Assembly (NCBI GenBank): GCA_029310945.1
Contig: JARJFC010000022.1
Coordinates: 1-64,000 of the forward strand
Length of the DNA stretch: 64,000 nucleotides
Origin: Leptospira sp. 96542
GTDB lineage: Bacteria; Spirochaetota; Leptospiria; Leptospirales; Leptospiraceae
Direction of reading: 5' to 3'
The notes beneath the pieces are model-generated. The model ran no database searches, had not been told where the DNA came from, and saw only the letters and a list, made by a program, of their open reading frames with translations. How positions within the stretch are numbered: the stretch's first letter is position 1; the number at the start of each line of letters is the position of its first letter. Of the stretch, positions 19,220 to 28,627 are shown one piece after another. Position numbers and translations under genes: made by a program.

Positions 19220-20837
19220 GAGAATAATATTGCAAACGGAAACCTTTCTCCGTACGATCTGAACTCAATTTATAATTCTCTTCAGGAAATTCATACTTGT
19301 TATTGATTTTTGTATCGTACATTTCTTTTGAAAAGTTAGGGTCAAACGGTTTTTCTGCGTCATACCAAATCAGATAAAACCCTGGTATATTATTCATTTT
19401 GAATGTATTTTGTAATTCAATTGCTTCTTCTCTATTTATCGCCAAAAAATGATACTGTTCCAAATAAGACAAAGAGATTAGTAACCCATCAAAAACATTT
19501 TTATGAATGACTGGTAAGTTTCCATGTTCTTTCCATATCTGTAATAGCTCAACTTGAGCATCTCTCACATGCACCATGAGTGCAAAAAAACCTTTGGTAA
19601 TACGAGCTTGTAAGTATACCTGACTAGCAAGCATTACAAACAAAATCGTAGTATATATTTTTTCTTTTACGCTCGGAAAGCCAGTAAAATCTTTCAAAAT
19701 AATACCTTGGGCAAAAACCATCAAATAAAAACTAATATCCGTAAATCGAAGGCCGGCAAATAAATTTCCAGGGTTATAAGGAGAGATTACTGATATAACA
19801 AAAACGGGAAGTATGGCATTCAAAAACCAAAAATATCGATTGTTCTTTTCAACGGAAGATTTCGAAGGTATGAAAAGATTCGAAAACACGATCGAAATGA
19901 ATAGAACTCCTACAGACCGGATCCACCCAATTTTGTGTTCGTTCCCAAAATAAAAATCCTTTATCAAAAATAATCTTTTTTCAAATGAACTTCCACCCAT
20001 ATCCTGCAAGGACAACATTCCCCTAACACCAAATATATGGCCAAACAGGCTAAAATTCCAAACCATAAATGCGATAATTCCAAAAATAAACCCCGCTAAT
20101 AAAAAGGATCTAGTTCTAAAAACTTCTGAAACCAATTCTTTTTTCAATAACACGAGCAAAATGCCAAAAAAAAGCAAGTAGATGAACATTTCAGAACGGA
20201 GGATCGGAGCGATGGAACAAACAAAACCCAAGCAAAAGTCAAAAACTCGGCTTAAGAAATTAGAAACATTTTTTTGACCACCGAACAACCGAAAATAAAA
20301 AGCTAAAATGAGAACCACCGCTACTGTGGTTTCAGTGTATTCGTATGCAGAATAGATTGGATAACCGAAAAGTAAAATACCGACGATCATCGATTGGAAT
20401 AAAATTCCTTTAGACCCAATTTCGTTTCGCAAACATTGAAAAATCAAAATCGACGCTAAGATGTATAAAACAAATGACATCCAAGTAAGGCCGAAGAGAC
20501 CAAACAAACGATAGACGGGGAGTGACACAATCGCAAAAAAAGAGGGGTATTGAAAATAACATTCTTCAGATAAAGTTTTTTTTTCTAATGGTACTGCCCA
20601 TGGATAATCAAATGGAAAAAATTTGAAATTAGGATCTAATGTTTTTCCAGGGTAATAACAAGAATTTTCACTCACTCCTTCTTGTGCATACTTTACAACC
20701 TGGTAGAGTTTGATTTGGGCATCCGATTGGATGAGTGGAAAACCTTTGGAATCTAACCCTAATCTTTTTGAGAACAAAAAGATCGTAATGGAAACAAAAA
20801 CGAGAATAGGAAATAAAGATAAAAAAAAGTTTTTCAC
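19203..20837 (-). CDS. Multi-pass membrane protein, GT-C glycosyltransferase-like
   Basis: This is a 544-residue protein with about ten membrane helices and a large extracytoplasmic first loop (SDAQIKLYQVVKYAQEG, then CYYPGKTLDPNFKFFPFDYP), the arrangement of GT-C polyprenyl-phosphate sugar transferases. An acidic residue near the end of helix 1 (QSDAQ) sits where the GT-C catalytic Asp is often found. A soluble C-terminal part of about 120 residues follows the helices. The donor and acceptor are unknown. It overlaps lepB by one base and atpZ by 17 bases. Confidence 0.65.
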   Translation of the reverse strand: MKNFFLSLFPILVFVSITIFLFSKRLGLDSKGFPLIQSDAQIKLYQVVKYAQEGVSENSCYYPGKTLDPNFKFFPFDYPWAVPLEKKTLSEECYFQYPSFFAIVSLPVYRLFGLFGLTWMSFVLYILASILIFQCLRNEIGSKGILFQSMIVGILLFGYPIYSAYEYTETTVAVVLILAFYFRLFGGQKNVSNFLSRVFDFCLGFVCSIAPILRSEMFIYLLFFGILLVLLKKELVSEVFRTRSFLLAGFIFGIIAFMVWNFSLFGHIFGVRGMLSLQDMGGSSFEKRLFLIKDFYFGNEHKIGWIRSVGVLFISIVFSNLFIPSKSSVEKNNRYFWFLNAILPVFVISVISPYNPGNLFAGLRFTDISFYLMVFAQGIILKDFTGFPSVKEKIYTTILFVMLASQVYLQARITKGFFALMVHVRDAQVELLQIWKEHGNLPVIHKNVFDGLLISLSYLEQYHFLAINREEAIELQNTFKMNNIPGFYLIWYDAEKPFDPNFSKEMYDTKINNKYEFPEENYKLSSDRTEKGFRLQYYSLVGAN

Positions 20838-21871
20838 TATTTTAAAATTCGGCCTATCCTATCCCATCGGACATCCAATCTCCATAATCTATACCGCAAT
20901 GTCCTTTCAATCCAAGTAAACCTTGTTTCATAAGAACGATCTCTGTCCGTCATAGAATAATATATTTCCGAAGGATGGCATCTGCTTTCTATCGTTTCAC
21001 GATCGAATCGTTCTGCAAATTCTCTACCTTTTTCGGCGATTTCCTGCCCATCTTTAAATTCGCAAGTTGCGTCTTTCCAATTGATAGAAAAATAAATAAC
21101 GAGCGCCTTACCGAGGATATCTTCTCTTGGAACAAAACCCCAAGCGCGGGAATCATGCGAATCGTCTCTATTGTCTCCCATAACCATATATTTTCCTTCG
21201 GGGATGACACAACCGTAGGCAAAACCACAATCATCTCGCGATTGAACCCGATCATCTTCATAACCTTCTAAAATGAAATGTTCAAACCCAGGTTTTGTTT
21301 CTTTGAACATGGCTCTTGCAGATGCATTGATATTGTCCAAATCAGCTAACTCTCGTCCGATGGGAACTTCTTCTGGCGAATAAGATAAATACTCGTCACT
21401 TCCCTTGGGTTTGTATTCGAAAAAAGCGAAATGCACTCGCCCTCTTTCTTGCGTATCAATGTATTTGCGGGTGATACGAACTGTATCTCCAGGCATTCCC
21501 ACCACTCGTTTGACAAACCGTTTGGCGAATATTCCAGATCTTGACTCGCCTGCATCCAAAATGGATTCAGGTGGGATGAAGGTAATGATATCGCCACGTT
21601 TGGGATCATCAAACCGGATCAGTTCCTTTTCTGTGAACGGCATACGCAATGAATAACGCATTTTGTTTACGAATAAAAAATCACCAATTTTTAAGGTTGG
21701 GATCATTGAACCAGAGGGGATATTATTGGCATCCAAAATGGATGACTTAAAAGCAAAAACGAGAACCACAATGATTGCGAAGGAAATACCAGAGGCAGCG
21801 GCACCTTCTGCCGGTTTGTTTCCTTTGGTCGACTTTTCTTTGGATTTAAAAATAGAGGAGAATGATCCCAT
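20837..21871 (-). CDS. lepB: Signal peptidase I
   Basis: This membrane serine protease removes signal peptides from exported proteins. With the start at 21871 it has 344 residues. An N-terminal membrane helix (ISFAIIVVLVFAFKSSI) is followed by the nucleophile Ser 55 in IPSGSMIPTLKIGD, the general-base Lys 121 in RFVKRVVGMPGDTV, and box E as MGDNRDDSHDSRAWGFVP. The frame is open to 21982, but the extra 37 residues (KNSTSLLRFFFRFLDRKF) are not typical and would leave no room for the divergent gene's promoter. No clear ribosome site precedes 21871. A large insertion of about 80 residues lies between boxes D and E, and the C-terminal tail is long. Confidence 0.93.
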   Translation of the reverse strand: MGSFSSIFKSKEKSTKGNKPAEGAAASGISFAIIVVLVFAFKSSILDANNIPSGSMIPTLKIGDFLFVNKMRYSLRMPFTEKELIRFDDPKRGDIITFIPPESILDAGESRSGIFAKRFVKRVVGMPGDTVRITRKYIDTQERGRVHFAFFEYKPKGSDEYLSYSPEEVPIGRELADLDNINASARAMFKETKPGFEHFILEGYEDDRVQSRDDCGFAYGCVIPEGKYMVMGDNRDDSHDSRAWGFVPREDILGKALVIYFSINWKDATCEFKDGQEIAEKGREFAERFDRETIESRCHPSEIYYSMTDRDRSYETRFTWIERTLRYRLWRLDVRWDRIGRILK

Positions 21872-21983
21872 AGGTTCGAGGCTAGGGAATTGGAATTTTC
21901 TGTCAAGAAAGCGGAAAAAAAACCGCAAAAGACTTGTACTATTTTTGCGAATCGACGATACCATACTTGGAGCTAGTGCCATT

Positions 21984-22775
21984 ATGGAATCAACCGTCCA
22001 GTCTTTGCGTAAAACCCTTGCCGAAATGAAAGCAAATTATGCTTTTGTATCGCTCAAAACAGGAACTGAAACAGAAGATATGGGCGAAGCGGAGATCGCA
22101 CTCCTCGGAACCATTTGTTCTGGCATTTTACCGCTTTCCGTAAAAATCGGTGGACCTGAGGCACGCAATGACATACGCATTTGCCAAAGACTTGGTGTCG
22201 ATGGAATTTCAGCTCCGATGGTTGAGTCCGAATACGCATTGAAAAACTTCATTGCAACTCTCAAAAATCTTGTCCAGCCTCACGAATTTTCACACTTGAA
22301 CAAAGCTATCAATTTGGAAACCATAACTGGGTATCGTAATCTTTTGGATATTTTTGATTCACCATCATTTTCTGATTTGCAACAAGTAACAGCTGCTAGG
22401 TCGGACTTAAGTGCATCAATGGACAAAAAACCTGACGACAAAGAAGTAACTCGGGTTTCCAAAAAAATCATCAGTGAAGCCAAAAGCCGCGGCAAAAAAA
22501 CATCCGTTGGCGGAACCATTACAAAATCAAATTTTGGATTGATCGCAAATGAAATCCAGCCCGAGTTTATTAATTCAAGGCACGTTATGGTGGATACAGA
22601 AAAAGCTATGTCTGTTGGAGACTCAGATGTCGCTGAATGTATGCTACATTTTGAAATGGATTTATATGAGTTTTTCTCAAAAACATTTACCGAAAAATCT
22701 TTTTATTACCGAAACCGCGTGGAAATCAACCGAGAGAGGATTGGAGAAAGGAAGGTTCTCTATTTCATTCGATAA
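21984..22775 (+). CDS. HpcH/HpaI aldolase or citrate-lyase-beta-like protein
   Basis: This is a 263-residue TIM-barrel protein. The family pattern is visible in LSVKIGGPEARNDIRICQ, GVDGISAPMVESEYALKNF and, late, SVGDSDVAECMLHFEMDLYEF. Members cleave or form C-C bonds of hydroxy-acids or CoA thioesters using a divalent metal. It is shorter than typical citrate lyase beta (about 290), and the usual metal Glu/Asp pair is not obvious, so the activity is uncertain. ATG 21984 is chosen for its GGAG 11 bases upstream; the longer open frame is antisense to lepB. The gene is divergent from lepB with 112 bases between. The next gene starts directly after its stop. Confidence 0.7.
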   Translation: MESTVQSLRKTLAEMKANYAFVSLKTGTETEDMGEAEIALLGTICSGILPLSVKIGGPEARNDIRICQRLGVDGISAPMVESEYALKNFIATLKNLVQPHEFSHLNKAINLETITGYRNLLDIFDSPSFSDLQQVTAARSDLSASMDKKPDDKEVTRVSKKIISEAKSRGKKTSVGGTITKSNFGLIANEIQPEFINSRHVMVDTEKAMSVGDSDVAECMLHFEMDLYEFFSKTFTEKSFYYRNRVEINRERIGERKVLYFIR

Positions 22776-24395
22776 GTGATTTATCTTTTTTTTGCTCTCA
22801 GCTTAACGACCCCTATCCTACTTTTGATTCCAAAAACATTTCACCGCCCCCTAAACCAGGGCGCTATTATTCTACTAATTCTCACTTTAGTATTAACTTA
22901 TATTCCTAAAATAGAAAACAAAATTAAGTTAGAATTTAAGAATATTGAAATATTTCTTATTATTAGCACCTTAGTATTTATAATTTCCACTTTTTTCCAT
23001 GCAGTCCAAATCACTAGTGAGTTTGCAAACCAACTGTTATTCCAAGATGCAGATTATATCGGAATTTCGGATATATTTTTATCCATTTGGGATGGCCGAG
23101 GATTTACTTCTTCTTACTATTCAGAAGACGGAGAATCGAGTTTTTTAAAACACCATTTTAGCCCAGGCCTCGTTTTTGCCTCACCCATCGTGAGTTTATT
23201 TCCAAACAGGCTGGGATTAACTTTTTTAAGTTTTTTCTGTTACCAATTGACAGTTATTTTTTGGTTATTGTGGGCATATTCTATATTCAAAAAAGATAAA
23301 GAAAAATATTCGACTAAATTTATTTTATTTTGGATTTGTATTCTAAACCAGCCCTACTTGTACCGCATTGGAGTTAGTTATCATTTTGAAACCCTAATAC
23401 CCATTTTTTCAATTCTGTTTTTTATAAGTTTTGAATTCTCCCGCACACAAACTAAAAAAAACCAAAAAAATTTCCACTTACTTATGTTGGTTTGTTTTGG
23501 ATTTTTTTTGAGTGTAAAAGAAGATCTAACAATCTACGCTGCGTTATTTTTTGTGCCCGTCTTTTTTTATGAATTTCGCAAAACCAAAAAAATAGAAATA
23601 ATTTGGTATTGGGTGTTTGGTACAATCATTTGTTGGTTTTTATTGGCGTTTGTTTTATACCCATTTTTCACGAACGATGGAAAAACCTTATTTTGGCAAA
23701 CTGAACTCACAAAAGATTATGGTCCAAATTACAAATTAAACAAAGGTTTCTATTCGCAAACAAAAGTATTTATCGAATTTATGATCAGTATGGGAATTGG
23801 AGTTTTGTATTTTATTCCTTATACTATAGGAATTTTTTTTGTGTATTTAACCCATGTATTCTCAAACAGACCTTGGCACCACGAAATTTATTCGTATTAC
23901 AGCTATTCGATGATACCTTATCTACTTTATAGTTCGATTTTATGGATAAAATCGAATGTTTCTATAGGTTTACGATTTTTACTGATTTCACTCCTTCTCA
24001 TTTTTTATAAAAATTCGCTGGATTCAAATTTTCCCATTCAATTGAAACAAAACGAACAAATCCCATTAGAATTGTCTACTAAACTACAAAATGAAATTTT
24101 ACTTTGGCAAACAAACTCAGAATTACCGAAAATAGCCTATACCCAATACAATTTGGGTTTTTTCATTTCAAAATCGATTCGGATAAAACCAATCAATTTA
24201 TATCATGACCAATGCAAAAAAGCAAATGAATGTTACATTATAGTTGCTCCTGAGGCGACAAACGAAGCAATTTGGCCAAAAACAAAATTTTATTCATTGG
24301 AAGAAGATATAAAAACAAATTTCAACGGAAAACTCATATGGGAAGGGGAATTGTTGCATATCTGGAAGGTAAAAAAATATTTTGGTATTTTATAA
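22776..24395 (+). CDS. DUF2079-like multi-pass membrane protein
   Basis: This is a 539-residue protein with 11 or 12 predicted membrane helices. The DUF2079 features are a first outer loop with DADYIGISDIFLSIWDGRGF and the sequence LKHHFSPGLVFASPIVSLF, where HFSP is the best-conserved part of the family. These are GT-C-like proteins, probably sugar transferases. It uses a GTG start directly after the stop of the aldolase-like gene (AAGGAAGG upstream). Its 3' end overlaps the convergent metallo-hydrolase gene by six bases. Codon use is very AT-rich compared with the neighbouring genes. Confidence 0.7.
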   Translation: MIYLFFALSLTTPILLLIPKTFHRPLNQGAIILLILTLVLTYIPKIENKIKLEFKNIEIFLIISTLVFIISTFFHAVQITSEFANQLLFQDADYIGISDIFLSIWDGRGFTSSYYSEDGESSFLKHHFSPGLVFASPIVSLFPNRLGLTFLSFFCYQLTVIFWLLWAYSIFKKDKEKYSTKFILFWICILNQPYLYRIGVSYHFETLIPIFSILFFISFEFSRTQTKKNQKNFHLLMLVCFGFFLSVKEDLTIYAALFFVPVFFYEFRKTKKIEIIWYWVFGTIICWFLLAFVLYPFFTNDGKTLFWQTELTKDYGPNYKLNKGFYSQTKVFIEFMISMGIGVLYFIPYTIGIFFVYLTHVFSNRPWHHEIYSYYSYSMIPYLLYSSILWIKSNVSIGLRFLLISLLLIFYKNSLDSNFPIQLKQNEQIPLELSTKLQNEILLWQTNSELPKIAYTQYNLGFFISKSIRIKPINLYHDQCKKANECYIIVAPEATNEAIWPKTKFYSLEEDIKTNFNGKLIWEGELLHIWKVKKYFGIL

Positions 24396-25418
24396 TTTTC
24401 CGATATAACGAAATACCTCGTATCCCAAATCACGTTTTTCAATTTTAATTTGGCCTTCCAGAACTAACTTCTGAATGATACTATAAACAAGTCCGAGGGC
24501 TGTGGGCAAATGGCCGCCATTATGAACTTTTTTTCCTATGGCTGCCTCCATTAGTATTTTTAAATCAGATTCGCCCTCTTTTAGTCTACGTATCACACCT
24601 TTTTCTAAAATACTCAATGTCTTTTTGACCAAAGTAATGGTTTTTTTAGGATCCTCAATTTCACTACCATGCGCCGGTAACATACGTTTGATTGGTTCTT
24701 CTAAAAGTTTGGAAAGGGTAAAATAATAATCTCCCAAACTCCCATCCATCTCTGAATAAATGGCCGTTAGGTTGGCTATGATAAGATCACCTGAAAAATA
24801 AATACCCGTTTCAGGATCAACAGGAGTGATATGATATAAATTATGACCTGGTGTATATAAAAAACGAAATTGTTTTCCACCAATTTCCAAACTATCATTA
24901 TGGTCGATCGGAACATCGATTTTTAAATCGGGATCACCCTTTTTGGTTTCGCTGAATTTACTAAAAAACTGAACCCATCCTCGTCTAGATTCAATTAGGA
25001 CACGTTCTAATTCATCTTTATCGCCAAAGGCTTTGTGGAATAAATCTTCAGTGGCTTCTTCGAAGAGCCGCATTGAATCGAGGTAATTTCCAACACCATC
25101 TTGCATGGATCTGTAACCATAATAGGTTACGTTCCGAGCATACGATTTTAGAACAAGTGAAGAAGATATATGGTCTAGGTGATTGTGCGTGTAAATGATA
25201 TGACGAATGTCTTTTAACGAAAACCCTTGGATTTTTAAAGAAGCTTGGAGAATTGGAACCGATTCAATGTAACCTGAATCAATTAAAATCAGACCATCGT
25301 TTCCTTTGTATATATAAATATTGTTTGGTGCGTAAAATGGTTGGGGCAAAACAATTTTGGATACACCATCCCCAATGTCTTCCATTTTTGGGATTCGATT
25401 GGGAATGGTTACTTTCAT
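24390..25418 (-). CDS. Metallo-beta-lactamase-fold hydrolase
   Basis: This is a 342-residue cytoplasmic hydrolase. The zinc motif is YTHNHLDHISSS (H-x-H-x-D-H), with further ligands in FLYTPGHNLYHI, YFSGDLIIANL and LLPAHGSEIEDP. After residue 250 there is a helical winged-helix-like tail (LMEAAIGKKVHNGG, then GLVYSIIQKLVLEGQIKI), as in LACTB2-like members. The substrate is unknown. It follows the MaoC-like gene by four bases on the same strand and could act with it in acyl-thioester metabolism. Confidence 0.85.
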   Translation of the reverse strand: MKVTIPNRIPKMEDIGDGVSKIVLPQPFYAPNNIYIYKGNDGLILIDSGYIESVPILQASLKIQGFSLKDIRHIIYTHNHLDHISSSLVLKSYARNVTYYGYRSMQDGVGNYLDSMRLFEEATEDLFHKAFGDKDELERVLIESRRGWVQFFSKFSETKKGDPDLKIDVPIDHNDSLEIGGKQFRFLYTPGHNLYHITPVDPETGIYFSGDLIIANLTAIYSEMDGSLGDYYFTLSKLLEEPIKRMLPAHGSEIEDPKKTITLVKKTLSILEKGVIRRLKEGESDLKILMEAAIGKKVHNGGHLPTALGLVYSIIQKLVLEGQIKIEKRDLGYEVFRYIGKL

Positions 25419-25422
25419 CGTC

Positions 25423-26601
25423 TTATGGTTGTTTTTTGATGATCAATCGTCTTTCGATTTCAAAGATCTTTTCAGCAATTTTCTCTTTGCCCAATTTCTT
25501 TTTATCATTCTCTTTTAGGAAAAGATCTGCGCCAAATTTATCCAATGCATCATTCGCTTTGATATTTTTTAAGCCAATGAATTGGATTTGTACTTCACCT
25601 GCAGGAATTCCATATTCTGTTCCTTTGTCTTCCACAGTTAAAATCCGTGAAATACAGGTGACTGTATCGCCAGAAAATGCTGGTTGGGTATGGTAACCTT
25701 CTGTAAAACCTAAATCCCATATTGCATTTTCTGAAATGTCTCTGGATGCCATACCAGCAAGCCAGCCAAAAACTAAACCACCATACACCACTGGTTCACC
25801 ACCCATTGGGCCTGAAATTCCAGCAGAATACAATTTATCATAATGTAACGGATGTGTGTTGCCAACTCGATAAGTCCATTGGTAATGTTCATCTGTTATG
25901 GTTCTTCCATTTTGATGGACATAAATTTGACCAGGTTTAAAATTTTCAAAATAGGTATGACCCCAAGTGACATCTTTCATGTCTTTTGGAAATTTAAGAT
26001 CGGGAAGAGTAAGGTTTGGTGTTTTACTCTCTGGAAAATATGCAGAACTATCTCCAGGTTTAGGGTTTCCTTTTGGTTTACCGTTGGATTGGTAAATCAT
26101 AATCTTTCTTTCGTATTGTAAAACCACTTCGTTCTTTTGGTTCATACAAAGGGTTCGAACAAAAACAATGCCTGGTTTTTCTGAGCCTTTGTCATCCACT
26201 GCCAAAATTTTTGTGCGAGAAGAAAGAGTGTCCCCAGGATAAACCGGTTTCAAAAACTGCGCATTATAATATCCTAAATTGGCTAGCGCCTTCTCACTGT
26301 TATTTTGGACACCGATAGACAATGCTAAATTAAAAACAAGTAATGGGTGGACAAGTAAATCCGAAAACCCATGCGCCTTCGCATATTCAGAGGAAAGATA
26401 AAGAGGGTTTGCGTCCATAAAAACAGTGGCAAACTCTTGGGCAAAACTTCGGTCAACAGTGAATTGCCTAGGGTGAACATAAATTTCTCCCACTCCAAAT
26501 TCTTCCAAGTATCTTCCATAAATGTTCTTTTTGATTTCGCCGAGAGAGGTTTCTGTTTTGGGAGCGAGCTCGCCAAAAGGGGAGAGTGGTTTTTCGACCA
26601 T
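25423..26601 (-). CDS. MaoC-like double hot-dog protein (enoyl-CoA hydratase-like)
   Basis: This is a 392-residue protein made of two hot-dog domains (about 30-170 and 215-370). The N-terminal one includes [30 protein letters not shown] and the C-terminal one [21 protein letters not shown], both resembling the MaoC D-x(4)-H region (substrate Asn/His in N-PLY / N-THPLHYD). Related proteins hydrate enoyl-CoA or mesaconyl-CoA. ATG 26601 has AAAGGAA eight bases upstream; the longer open frame adds 43 unsupported residues. The acyl-CoA used is not known. Confidence 0.75.
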   Translation of the reverse strand: MVEKPLSPFGELAPKTETSLGEIKKNIYGRYLEEFGVGEIYVHPRQFTVDRSFAQEFATVFMDANPLYLSSEYAKAHGFSDLLVHPLLVFNLALSIGVQNNSEKALANLGYYNAQFLKPVYPGDTLSSRTKILAVDDKGSEKPGIVFVRTLCMNQKNEVVLQYERKIMIYQSNGKPKGNPKPGDSSAYFPESKTPNLTLPDLKFPKDMKDVTWGHTYFENFKPGQIYVHQNGRTITDEHYQWTYRVGNTHPLHYDKLYSAGISGPMGGEPVVYGGLVFGWLAGMASRDISENAIWDLGFTEGYHTQPAFSGDTVTCISRILTVEDKGTEYGIPAGEVQIQFIGLKNIKANDALDKFGADLFLKENDKKKLGKEKIAEKIFEIERRLIIKKQP

Positions 26602-26669
26602 GGTAATTCCTTTTTTCAGATGGGATAGGTCAAGAATTGCGGCTTGGGTGTCTAGGAAAACGATTTTTC

Positions 26670-26885
26670 CTACCCGTTGGCAGCTCGTTTCGACTGCATC
26701 TCCTTCCAGCGAGTGTGCCAAACCATCCATTCATTGCGGATCGTCCTGTAACGATCCAAATCGCTACGAACTTCTTCCATAAGGATTTCAAGCTCCTCAA
26801 CTTTTTTGAAAAGCCTGTGGGAGAGAGAGATCCATTCCATTTCATTAGGTTCCCAAATTGGTTCCATAATCAAAGTATCGGCCAA
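26670..26885 (-). CDS. Small coiled-coil hypothetical protein
   Basis: This is a 71-residue frame with a TTG start (or ATG at 26867), 68 bases upstream of the MaoC-like gene on the same strand. It is helical and charged ([20 protein letters not shown]), with three Trp near the end ([13 protein letters not shown]). No family is recognised and there is no good ribosome site. An overlapping frame in another register is less protein-like. It is probably real but short. Confidence 0.45.
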   Translation of the reverse strand: MADTLIMEPIWEPNEMEWISLSHRLFKKVEELEILMEEVRSDLDRYRTIRNEWMVWHTRWKEMQSKRAANG

Positions 26886-26940
26886 TTCTTTTTGTAAAAT
26901 GTTGCTTTTTTAGGGCTTCCAAAAATCTCATAATACTACC

Positions 26941-28545
26941 ATGTCCTTTCGTTTTCCCACAAAAGACCAAATCCCAGAGTCCCACCAAATTGCGCCCATC
27001 CACCAAAAAGAATTTTTGCTAAATGGAAAATTAGAAACTTGGGCAGGTGCGACCATTCCAGTTTACTCTCCCATCCACATCCAAACAGATTCAACTAGGG
27101 AACGAGTGCTACTCGGATCGTATCCTAGTTTTGACGAAAACCAAAGTTTAAAAGCTTTGGAAGCGGCTGTGAATGCTTATAATTTTGGAAACGGTGAATG
27201 GCCCAAAAAAACGCCCAACGAACGTATAACAGCAGTTTTGAATTTTTTAGACCTAATGGAAACAAAACGGGCGTTAATTACAAAATTGCTAATGTGGGAA
27301 ATTGGTAAAACGGAAAAGGATGCTACAAAAGAATTTGATCGAACCATTACCTATGTCAAAGATACAGTAAAAACACTTGAAGAAATAGAAACTCATTCGA
27401 ACCAATATGTAGAAGAACAAGGTATCATTGCACAAATCAAAAGATCCCCTTACGGAGTCGTACTCTGCATGGGGCCATTCAATTACCCATTGAATGAAAC
27501 ATTTTGTACTCTCATTCCTGCAATACTCATGGGGAACACTGTAGTTTTTAAACCAGCAAAGTATGGAGTTCTACTCGTGCAACCTTTACTAGAATGTTTT
27601 TTGAAAGCATTCCCCAAAGGAGTCATTAACACTGTGTATGGTGATGGAGCCAAAGTCATCACTCCCATTATGGAATCAGGCAAAATCGATGTGTTCGCAT
27701 TTATCGGTTCAAGTCAAACTGCAAACTTAATTACCAAAAAACACCCAAAACTCAATCGATTGCGGACTGTACTTGGGCTCAATGCAAAAAATCCTGCCAT
27801 CATTCTACCCGACGCAGATATTCCAAAAATGATTGGAGAAATTGTTTCTGGATCACTCAGTTATAATGGACAACGATGTACTGCGCTCAAAATTCTTTTT
27901 GTCCATAAAGATATATTAGAAAAATTTACAGAAGCTTACTTAACAGAATTTTTTAAATGGAAAATGGGTATGCCATGGGAAGAAGGAGTTTCCATCACTC
28001 CACTCCCAGAAGAAGGCAAAACAAGTTGGCTCACAGAACTAATATTAGATGCAAAATCCTCTGGTGCCAAAATTTTAAACCCTGGTGGGGGAGAAGTTTT
28101 AGATTCATTTATGGTTCCTGCAATTCTATCTCCTGTATCCAAAAATGCAAGATTGTATCATGAAGAACAATTCGGACCACTTGTTCCTATCGTACCATTT
28201 GATTCAATCGAAGAACCCTTGGATTATATCCGAAATTCCAATATGGGTCAACAAGCGAGCATCTTTGGTAAAGATCCGAAAACCATAGGAACCCTAATCG
28301 ATACACTGGTGAACCAAGTGGCGCGGGTCAATTGGAACGCCCAATGCCAACGGGGACCAGACCAATTTCCATTTACAGGTAGAAAGGATTCTGCCGATGG
28401 CACTTTATCTGTACAAGATGCACTGCGCGTGTTTTCCATTCGTACCGTGGTGAGTTTTAAAAACAACGAGCTCGCTAAAAAATTATTGGTAGATGTACTG
28501 AAAACAAAATCTTCCCAGTATTTAAGCGGTGATTTTAACTTGTAA
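26941..28545 (+). CDS. Aldehyde dehydrogenase, GapN-like
   Basis: This is a 534-residue NAD(P)-dependent aldehyde dehydrogenase. The coenzyme region reads VLCMGPFNYPLNETFCTLIP and then GNTVVFKPAKYGVL, resembling the ALDH11/GapN group that oxidises glyceraldehyde-3-phosphate without phosphate. The catalytic Cys is in SYNGQRCTALK. The general-base Glu of the usual ELGGKNP motif is not seen: the matching segment is GLNAKNPAIILPDAD, with Gly at that position. The segment is otherwise conserved, so the enzyme may work with another base or on an unusual substrate. It is divergent from the small coiled-coil gene with 55 bases between, which must hold both promoters. Confidence 0.85.
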   Translation: MSFRFPTKDQIPESHQIAPIHQKEFLLNGKLETWAGATIPVYSPIHIQTDSTRERVLLGSYPSFDENQSLKALEAAVNAYNFGNGEWPKKTPNERITAVLNFLDLMETKRALITKLLMWEIGKTEKDATKEFDRTITYVKDTVKTLEEIETHSNQYVEEQGIIAQIKRSPYGVVLCMGPFNYPLNETFCTLIPAILMGNTVVFKPAKYGVLLVQPLLECFLKAFPKGVINTVYGDGAKVITPIMESGKIDVFAFIGSSQTANLITKKHPKLNRLRTVLGLNAKNPAIILPDADIPKMIGEIVSGSLSYNGQRCTALKILFVHKDILEKFTEAYLTEFFKWKMGMPWEEGVSITPLPEEGKTSWLTELILDAKSSGAKILNPGGGEVLDSFMVPAILSPVSKNARLYHEEQFGPLVPIVPFDSIEEPLDYIRNSNMGQQASIFGKDPKTIGTLIDTLVNQVARVNWNAQCQRGPDQFPFTGRKDSADGTLSVQDALRVFSIRTVVSFKNNELAKKLLVDVLKTKSSQYLSGDFNL

Positions 28546-28627
28546 ACCGAAGCTCCAAGGCCGAAAATGAGAATACCGTTCCAAGAAATTGTTATGGTGT
28601 ATGAAGGTTACAAAGGTGGAATGTTTG

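Noticed and set aside
21663..21983. Upstream extension of the aldolase-like gene
   Set aside because: It lies antisense to the signal peptidase coding region; the family match and the GGAG site put the start at 21984.
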